Shown here one piece after another: positions 1-5,035 of a stretch of 5,035 nucleotides of DNA. The notes under the pieces were generated by a model. That model ran no database searches, was not told the origin of the DNA, and was given only the letters and a program-made list of their open reading frames with translations. The first letter of the stretch is position 1, and every line of letters begins with the position of its first letter. The position numbers and the translations under genes are program-made. Location of the stretch: NCBI GenBank assembly GCA_029777935.1, contig JAKORH010000063.1, forward strand, positions 1 to 5,035, read 5' to 3'. Source of the stretch: Pseudomonadota bacterium (lineage in GTDB: Bacteria; Pseudomonadota; Gammaproteobacteria; Burkholderiales; Burkholderiaceae).

Positions 1-1
1 G

Positions 2-490
2 TCGTTCTACGGCATGTCGACCTTCGAGGGCCCGATGATGTCGATCAAGACGGTCAACGCGCTGTCGCACTTCACGGACTGGACCATCGGCCACGTGCAC
101 AGCGGCGCGCTCGGGTGGGTCGGGCTGATCACGATGGGCTCGGTGTACTGGCTGATCCCGCGCCTGTACGGCCGCACCGAGATGTACTCGATGCGCCTGG
201 TCACGGCCCACTTCTGGATCGCCACCATCGGCATCGTGCTCTACATCGCCGCGATGTGGATCGCCGGCGTGATGCAGGGGCTGATGTGGCGCGCGGTCAA
301 CGAGGACGGCACATTGACGTACACGTTCGTCGAGGGCGTGAAGGCGACGCTGCCGTTCTACGTGATCCGCCTGAGCGGCGGCCTGCTGTACCTGACCGGC
401 ATGTGCCTGATGGCCTACAACACGTTCAAGACGATCGCCGCCGGCCGCGTCGTTGCCGATCCCGTGCCGGCCGCGGTGGCGCATGCCTAA
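2..490 (+). CDS. ccoN: cbb3-type cytochrome c oxidase subunit I (CcoN), C-terminal part, 5' end outside window
   Basis: This is the catalytic subunit of the cbb3 oxidase, which reduces O2 to water at a haem b3-CuB site in the inner membrane and pumps protons. About 162 residues are visible, roughly the last third of a family of about 475 residues. The reading frame enters from the left edge, so no start codon is present; internal Met codons such as the one at 14 are not starts. The decisive motif is [15 protein letters not shown]. Its two His codons, at 92-94 and 98-100, correspond to the helix-X axial ligands of haem b3 and low-spin haem b in the family. The CuB ligands lie upstream, outside the window. 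At least three hydrophobic helices follow: one after the motif, one around the [18 protein letters not shown] stretch, and one near the C-terminus ([14 protein letters not shown]). The gene ends at TAA 488-490 with a normal family-like tail, so the 3' end is intact. It is followed by an unusual repeat-filled gap before ccoO. Confidence 0.97.
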   Translation, partial: SFYGMSTFEGPMMSIKTVNALSHFTDWTIGHVHSGALGWVGLITMGSVYWLIPRLYGRTEMYSMRLVTAHFWIATIGIVLYIAAMWIAGVMQGLMWRAVNEDGTLTYTFVEGVKATLPFYVIRLSGGLLYLTGMCLMAYNTFKTIAAGRVVADPVPAAVAHA

Positions 491-494
491 GAGC

Positions 495-566
495 AGGATT
501 GAGGATTGAGGATTGAGGATCGAGCGAGGCGCGGGGGTCTTGACTCAATCCTCGATACTCGATCCT
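495..566. repeat. Heptamer array with inverted copies, forming a long imperfect hairpin
   Basis: Four tandem 7-bp units start right after the ccoN stop: AGGATTG at 495-501, 502-508 and 509-515, then AGGATCG at 516-522. After a GC-rich spacer, three units appear in the opposite orientation: CAATCCT 546-552, CGATACT 553-559 and CGATCCT 560-566. Aligned as RNA, 495-515 can pair with 546-566 over 21 positions with two G-U pairs and one mismatch, leaving a loop of 30 nt (516-545). It sits between two co-transcribed genes, so the hairpin would lie in the ccoN-ccoO mRNA. There is no T-tract, so it is not a typical intrinsic terminator. It may protect mRNA ends, tune the subunit ratio, or be a genome-wide dispersed repeat with no local role. 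The repeat is directly visible; the role is unknown. Confidence 0.85.
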
Positions 567-587
567 CCAGCAACCAGAGAGTCTGCA

Positions 588-1202
588 ATGAAACTCACCC
601 ATGACTTCATCGAACGAAACTCCGCACTGATGATCGTGCTGATCGTGCTGGTGGTGGCGGTCGGCGGGCTGGTGGAGATCGTTCCGCTGTATTTCCAGCG
701 CCAGACGATGGAGCCGGTGGCCGGCATCAAGCCGTACGAGCCGTTACGGCTCGTGGGCCGCGACATCTACATCCGCGAAGGTTGCAACAACTGCCACTCG
801 CAGATGATCCGGCCGTTCCGCGCCGAGACGCTGCGCTACGGTCACTATTCGGTCGCGGGAGAGTTCGTCTATGACCATCCGTTCCTGTGGGGCAGCAAGC
901 GCACCGGTCCGGACCTGGCGCGCGTCGGCGGCCGCTACTCGGACGACTGGCACCGCATCCACTTCAACAACCCGCGCGACGTGGTGCCCGAATCGATCAT
1001 GCCGGGCTATCCCTGGCTCGCGAAGGCCGGCGTGGAAGGGGTCGATGTGCAGGCGCGCATGAAGGCGCTGCGGCTCGTCGGCGTGCCATACAGCGATGAC
1101 GAAATCGCCAAGGCGCCGGAGGCGCTGAAGGGCAAGACCGAACTCGAGGCGCTGATCGCCTACCTGCAAGGTCTCGGCGTGCAGCTGCGCAACGTGCGCT
1201 AG
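588..1202 (+). CDS. ccoO: cbb3-type cytochrome c oxidase subunit II (CcoO), mono-haem membrane cytochrome c
   Basis: CcoO is the membrane-anchored mono-haem cytochrome c that passes electrons to CcoN. The product is 204 residues, the normal family length. One N-terminal membrane helix (about residues 12-35) anchors a periplasmic domain. The c-type haem site is CNNCH at residues 66-70, in the family context [18 protein letters not shown]. The likely sixth ligand is Met138, in [10 protein letters not shown]. The segment [21 protein letters not shown] is also characteristic of CcoO. I chose ATG 588 because it gives the classical [15 protein letters not shown] N-terminus and has a purine-rich stretch (AGAGAG, 576-581) six bases upstream. 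The frame stays open further upstream to a TTG at 513, but that start lies inside the repeat and would add an unrelated leader. The stop TAG at 1200-1202 overlaps the ribosome binding site of ccoQ. The 97-bp distance from ccoN is longer than is usual for this pair. Confidence 0.98.
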   Translation: MKLTHDFIERNSALMIVLIVLVVAVGGLVEIVPLYFQRQTMEPVAGIKPYEPLRLVGRDIYIREGCNNCHSQMIRPFRAETLRYGHYSVAGEFVYDHPFLWGSKRTGPDLARVGGRYSDDWHRIHFNNPRDVVPESIMPGYPWLAKAGVEGVDVQARMKALRLVGVPYSDDEIAKAPEALKGKTELEALIAYLQGLGVQLRNVR

Positions 1203-1205
1203 GAG
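1201..1205 (+). promoter_or_regulatory. Ribosome binding site of ccoQ overlapping the ccoO stop codon
   Basis: AGGAG at 1201-1205 is a strong Shine-Dalgarno sequence six bases before the ccoQ ATG at 1212. It shares its first two bases with the TAG stop of ccoO (1200-1202). This arrangement fixes the ccoQ start and suggests translational coupling, with ribosomes ending ccoO positioned to start ccoQ. The coupling is inference. Confidence 0.75.
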
Positions 1206-1211
1206 ACGACG

Positions 1212-1370
1212 ATGCCGGACATCAACACACTGCGCTCGCTGGTCACGCTGCTGTCGTTCGTGTCCTTCCTCGGCATCGTCTGGTGGGCCTGGCGCCGCGC
1301 CAGCCGCGGCCGCTTCGAGGAAGCAGCGAATCTGCCGTTCGCCGACGATCCGCGCGCGGGACAAGATTGA
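1212..1370 (+). CDS. ccoQ: Small cbb3 oxidase subunit IV (CcoQ/FixQ)
   Basis: This encodes a 52-residue protein. It begins MPDINTLRSLVTLLSFVSFL and contains a single membrane helix (about residues 8-26), followed by an aromatic WWAW and a basic RRASRGR stretch at about residues 24-34. It ends in a short acidic soluble tail (EEAANLPFADDP). The helix-WW-basic-FEEAANLPF pattern matches the CcoQ/FixQ family, which is typically 50-60 residues. In the family, CcoQ is a non-catalytic subunit that helps stabilise the CcoP-CcoNO association, particularly in the presence of oxygen. Its position between ccoO and ccoP is the canonical one. The start is supported by the AGGAG six bases upstream, and the stop TGA lies 16 bases before ccoP. 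No cofactor residues are expected or seen. Despite its size it is a confident call. Confidence 0.95.
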   Translation: MPDINTLRSLVTLLSFVSFLGIVWWAWRRASRGRFEEAANLPFADDPRAGQD

Positions 1371-1386
1371 ATCTCGGGATGTCGAT

Positions 1387-2316
1387 ATGAGCGATTTCTA
1401 CAGCGTCTTCTGGGACTACTACGTCGCGATCCTGACGCTGGTCAGCATCGCCGCCTGCGGCTGGCTGCTGTGGAGCCAGGGCCGGCGCCGCGTGACGGTC
1501 GTGCCGGGACAGACCGCCGATACGACCGGCCACTTGTGGGACGGCGACCTGCGCGAATACCAGAACCCGATGCCGCGCTGGTGGATCGTGCTGTTCTACC
1601 TGACGATCGTTTTCGCGATCGTGTATCTGGTCCTGTATCCGGGCCTGGGCACGCAGTTCAAGGGCATCCTCGGTTGGAGCCAGGCCAGGCAGCACGCCGA
1701 CGAGATGAAGGCAGCCGACGTCAAGTACGGCCCGATCTTTGCCGCCTATCTGGCGCAGCCGCTGGAGAAGGTGGCCGCGGATCCGCGCGCACGCCAGATG
1801 GGCGAGCGAATCTTCCTCAACTACTGCGCGCAATGCCATGGCTCCGACGCGCGCGGCGCGCGGGGCTTCCCCAACCTGGCCGACAACGTCTGGTACTGGG
1901 GCGGCACACCGGAAGCGATCAAGGAGTCGATCGTGAACGGCCGCCAGGCCGCGATGCCAACGATGGCCGCCGCGGTGGGCGGCGCCGAGGATGTCGCCGA
2001 CGTCGCGCACTACGTGCTGTCGCTGTCGAACTCCGCGCACGACCCGGTGCGCGCCGCGCGCGGCAAGGAAAAGTTCGCCGCGTGCGCCGCGTGCCACGGC
2101 GCGGACGGCAAGGGCAATCCGGCGCTGGGCGCGCGCGATCTGACGCAGAAGGCTTTCCTGTACGGGCAGACGGTCGCCGGGATCACCGAGACGATTTCCA
2201 AGGGTCGCGGCGGCGTGATGCCGGCGCACAAGGGCATTCTTTCCGACGGCGAAATCCAGCTCGTCGCGGCGTACGTGTATTCGCTGAGCCACGCGACAAC
2301 GGCAGCGTCGCAGTAG
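1387..2316 (+). CDS. ccoP: cbb3-type cytochrome c oxidase subunit III (CcoP/FixP), di-haem cytochrome c
   Basis: CcoP is the entry point for electrons from soluble or membrane cytochrome c. The product has 309 residues, a usual length. It has a FixP-type N-terminal region with one helix (about residues 11-29, in FWDYYVAILTLVSIAACGW) and a second helix at about 66-84. Between them lies the conserved GHLWDGDLREYQNPMPRWW segment. This two-helix form is one of the known CcoP types. Two class-I cytochrome c domains follow, with haem sites CAQCH at 147-151 and CAACH at 233-237. Candidate Met ligands are M190 or M193 (AAMPTM) for the first haem and M278 (GVMPAH) for the second. The ATG at 1387 has only a weak ribosome site (GGGA, 1376-1379). 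The gene is intact and ends at TAG 2314-2316, followed immediately by GC hairpins. Confidence 0.98.
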   Translation: MSDFYSVFWDYYVAILTLVSIAACGWLLWSQGRRRVTVVPGQTADTTGHLWDGDLREYQNPMPRWWIVLFYLTIVFAIVYLVLYPGLGTQFKGILGWSQARQHADEMKAADVKYGPIFAAYLAQPLEKVAADPRARQMGERIFLNYCAQCHGSDARGARGFPNLADNVWYWGGTPEAIKESIVNGRQAAMPTMAAAVGGAEDVADVAHYVLSLSNSAHDPVRAARGKEKFAACAACHGADGKGNPALGARDLTQKAFLYGQTVAGITETISKGRGGVMPAHKGILSDGEIQLVAAYVYSLSHATTAASQ

Positions 2317-2356
2317 CCGCGGCGCGCCGGCCGCGGTGGCGCGCGTGATCGCGCGG
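2317..2356 (+). other. Two consecutive GC-only hairpins directly after ccoP
   Basis: Immediately after the ccoP stop, CCGCGGC (2317-2323) pairs perfectly with GCCGCGG (2330-2336) around a 6-nt loop. A second stem follows: CGCGCG (2340-2345) with CGCGCG (2350-2355) around TGAT. No run of T follows either stem, so neither is a standard intrinsic terminator. They could slow or partly stop transcription between the structural genes and ccoG, or protect the 3' end of a processed ccoNOQP mRNA. In DNA of this GC content short stems also arise by chance, so the functional reading is weak. Confidence 0.4.
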
Positions 2357-2431
2357 CGCGGCGCTCGACGGCCGCCTGGCCGCGGGCAAGGTCTTCTGCG
2401 AGAGCCTCGCCCGGGCGTGTCACGCGGATCG

Positions 2432-2458
2432 TTACAAACGCGCGTTCCGACGTAAATT
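2432..2458 (+). promoter_or_regulatory. Possible weak sigma70-like promoter upstream of ccoG
   Basis: The 168-bp gap 2317-2484 has no convincing gene. Its second half is noticeably less GC-rich than the flanks. TTACAA (2432-2437) and TAAATT (2453-2458) could serve as -35 and -10 boxes, but the 15-bp spacing is short and both boxes are imperfect. I saw no TTGAT-N4-ATCAA type FNR/ANR site here. The ccoG ATG at 2485 also lacks a clear Shine-Dalgarno sequence. Separate transcription of ccoGH is known in some bacteria, but here it is only suggested. Confidence 0.25.
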
Positions 2459-2484
2459 CGGATCTTCGAACAACCCAGCACGGC

Positions 2485-3975
<1,491 letters not shown>

Positions 3976-3986
3976 GCCAGCCGCCC

Positions 3987-4526
3987 ATGACGAACACCGT
4001 CGCCCGATCCCGATCGCTGCCCTGGTATCGCGAGCCTTGGCCCTGGTTCCTGATCGCGCTGCCGGCCACGGTGATCGTCGGTTGCACGATCACGTTGTGG
4101 TTGGCGGTGTCGACCGCCGACGGCATGGTCGCGCGCGACTACTACAAGCAGGGGCTGGCGATCAACGGCGCACTGGCGCGCGTGCGGCATGCCAGCGACC
4201 TCGGGCTGCACGCGGACGTGCAACTGTCCGGCTACGCGGGCGGAGATCGCGTGCGCGTGCGGGTATCTGCCGCGCGTCCACTGCCGGCGGAGACCGCGCT
4301 GAAGCTGGCGTTCGTGCATCCGGCGCGCGATGGCGCCGACCGTACGCTGCTGCTGGCGCGCGTGCGCGCCGACGGAAACGAGGCGGAGTACAGCGGCCAG
4401 TTCATTGCGGCCGAACCGATGGCGCCGGTGGCGTGGCAGGTCGTGCTGGAGACACCGAACTGGCGGCTCGATGGGCAGATGCATGGCCCGCACGAGCACA
4501 GCATCCGCCTCGACGCCGCGCCGTGA
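3987..4526 (+). CDS. ccoH: FixH family protein, cbb3 oxidase assembly factor CcoH
   Basis: This encodes a single-pass membrane protein of 179 residues. Family members help assemble or stabilise the cbb3 oxidase and are encoded beside ccoG. A short N-terminal segment with Trp and Pro (LPWYREPWPWFLIALPA) leads into one helix at about residues 18-41. The conserved FixH stretch DGMVARDYYKQGLAIN follows at about 45-60. A soluble, beta-rich periplasmic domain (about 75-175) ends in a WQVVLETPNWRLDGQMHG-type stretch, typical of FixH. The start at ATG 3987 gives the expected N-terminus and lies 11 bases after the ccoG stop; the ribosome site is weak, which fits coupling to ccoG. The frame is open upstream within ccoG, but only from here does the sequence look like FixH. 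It is intact, with TGA at 4524-4526. The symbols fixH and ccoH are both in use for this gene. Confidence 0.93.
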   Translation: MTNTVARSRSLPWYREPWPWFLIALPATVIVGCTITLWLAVSTADGMVARDYYKQGLAINGALARVRHASDLGLHADVQLSGYAGGDRVRVRVSAARPLPAETALKLAFVHPARDGADRTLLLARVRADGNEAEYSGQFIAAEPMAPVAWQVVLETPNWRLDGQMHGPHEHSIRLDAAP

Positions 4527-4561
4527 CGGGCGCGCGTCCTATTCCACCGCGGGAGACGGCG

Positions 4562-4885
4562 ATGACGGAAAGCTTCGTGCAGCGGCTGCTGTGGGTGCTA
4601 TGGCCGGCCTTCCTGGTGGCGGCCGCGGCCGAACTGGGGTTGTTCGCGCTGTTCGATCCGCGCGATCTTTTCGTGTTCGGCGTTCCGGTCGATGTCGACC
4701 GGATGACCGCCTACGCGATCGGTTTCTTCGTGCTGTGGGCGATCGCGTCCGCGGCGAGTGCGCTGACCGTGTTCCTGCAGCGCTCGCCGTTCGAGATCAA
4801 CCGCTGTCCGCTGGATGCGGCCGACCGGCCGCCGGGCTGTCCTAAGAACCTATCCGCGAGTAATTCGTGTGTGCGACGGGCCTAA
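4562..4885 (+). CDS. Small two-helix membrane protein of unknown function, probably with an altered C-terminus
   Basis: I cannot assign a known function. The start ATG 4562 is supported by GGAG at 4552-4555, six bases upstream. The product is 107 residues with two clear membrane helices, at about 9-31 and 49-72, joined by a short acidic loop (FDPRDLFVFGVPVDVDR). A short soluble tail contains SPFEINRCPL and PPGCP, giving Cys82 and Cys93. From memory, similar short proteins lie beside cbb3 oxidase genes in Xanthomonadaceae and related groups and end soon after the GCP motif. Here the reading continues as KNLSASNSCVRRA, coded by less GC-rich DNA of a different style. That suggests the original end was replaced by inserted sequence and the stop at 4883-4885 is borrowed. 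The position 35 bases after ccoH suggests the same transcript and a possible link to oxidase assembly or the membrane environment. That role is inference from context. Confidence 0.75.
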   Translation: MTESFVQRLLWVLWPAFLVAAAAELGLFALFDPRDLFVFGVPVDVDRMTAYAIGFFVLWAIASAASALTVFLQRSPFEINRCPLDAADRPPGCPKNLSASNSCVRRA

Positions 4886-5035
4886 TTGGCTTGCAGCGCT
4901 AGGCGCGAGGAGCGCGGTTTGGTTCATCCAAATAAGCGAGGAGCAACAACGCGATGCGAGCCACTGCGCAGGCGCAATGCGCCTGCGCGCGTCCATACGC
5001 CCGATCGGGCCCGCAACGGCGTCCGCCGTTGCTCA
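4842..5035. mobile_element. Possible edge of an inserted repetitive or mobile element, continuing past the window
   Basis: From about 4842 (CTAAGAACCTATCCGCGAG) the sequence no longer looks like the operon. Base composition falls locally (about 4844-4895 and 4917-4937), the last gene acquires an atypical tail, and several inverted repeats follow in 120 bp. No transposase is visible in the window and no partner end can be compared. The length of the inverted repeat and any target duplication are therefore unknown. From 4886 to the end I find no convincing gene. An ATG at 4954, with AGGAG at 4939-4943, opens a frame of 27 codons to the edge, but its product is not recognisable. The alternative is an ordinary intergenic region with a structured terminator-like tail. 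Confidence 0.4.
4966..5032. repeat. Cluster of three perfect inverted repeats
   Basis: Three perfect palindromic structures lie in 67 bp. GCGCAGGCGCA (4966-4976) pairs with TGCGCCTGCGC (4978-4988) around a single base, in practice an 8-9 bp stem with a small loop. GCCCGATCGGGC (4999-5010) is a 12-bp palindrome. GCAACGGCG (5013-5021) pairs with CGCCGTTGC (5024-5032) around two bases. A weaker one, TTTGG/CCAAA with a 5-base loop, lies just upstream at 4918-4932. No T-tract follows any of them. They may be subterminal structure of a mobile element or a structured RNA; the sequence alone does not decide. Confidence 0.7.

Noticed and set aside
513..587. Upstream TTG start extending ccoO
   Set aside because: It begins within the heptamer repeat and would put a non-family leader before the typical [11 protein letters not shown] start; ATG 588 has a better-placed ribosome site.
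2345..2455. Short GTG-started frame of about 36 codons in the ccoP-ccoG gap
   Set aside because: There is no ribosome site, the product is Arg/Gly/Pro-rich and unrecognisable, and it overlaps the hairpin region. It is likely chance.
2317..2484. Search for an FNR/ANR box (TTGAT-N4-ATCAA) controlling ccoG
   Set aside because: No convincing match was seen. The main operon promoter would be upstream of ccoN, outside the window.
4850..5035. Open minus-strand frame entering from the right edge and ending at 4850
   Set aside because: It has no start in the window and no recognisable domain, and it runs through the palindromes. It is more likely a chance open frame in the element edge than a gene.
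4954..5035. ATG with AGGAG upstream, open for 27 codons to the window edge
   Set aside because: The product is Arg/Ala/Pro/Cys-rich and read through three palindromes. There is too little sequence to support a gene, although a gene truncated by the window edge cannot be excluded.

Overview
The window is GC-rich proteobacterial DNA holding most of a ccoNOQP-ccoGH locus, all on the + strand. This locus encodes the cbb3-type (C-family haem-copper) cytochrome c oxidase and its maturation factors. The gene order, the protein motifs and the high GC content fit a beta- or gammaproteobacterium. I lean towards a Xanthomonadales-like gammaproteobacterium, because arrays of heptamers of the kind seen between ccoN and ccoO are familiar from Lysobacter-type genomes. 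This is inference from memory, not a database result.

Layout: the 3' third of ccoN (catalytic subunit I) runs off the left edge and ends at 490. A 97-bp gap follows, filled by a heptanucleotide repeat that is inverted on itself. Next come ccoO (588-1202, mono-haem c subunit), ccoQ (1212-1370, small single-helix subunit) and ccoP (1387-2316, di-haem c subunit), all closely packed. A 168-bp non-coding gap (2317-2484) holds two GC-only hairpins just after ccoP and a weak promoter-like patch before ccoG. Then come ccoG (2485-3975, polyferredoxin-like copper/assembly protein), ccoH (3987-4526, FixH family) and a small two-helix membrane protein of unknown function (4562-4885).

How the genes work together: CcoO and CcoP carry electrons from periplasmic cytochrome c (and the bc1 complex) through three c-type haems to the haem b / haem b3-CuB centre of CcoN, where O2 is reduced with high affinity. 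CcoQ supports the assembled complex. CcoG is linked to reduction and handling of copper for CuB, and CcoH to assembly and stability of the complex. The copper ATPase gene ccoI and ccoS, which often follow ccoGH, are not seen in this window.

Right end (about 4842-5035): the sequence changes character. The last gene acquires an atypical C-terminal tail, local GC drops, and a series of inverted repeats begins, with no recognisable gene. This looks like the edge of an inserted repetitive or mobile element whose body lies outside the window. That reading is uncertain. Apart from this edge and the ccoN-ccoO repeat, the window is an ordinary respiratory operon, and I see no clear evidence of a novel system.
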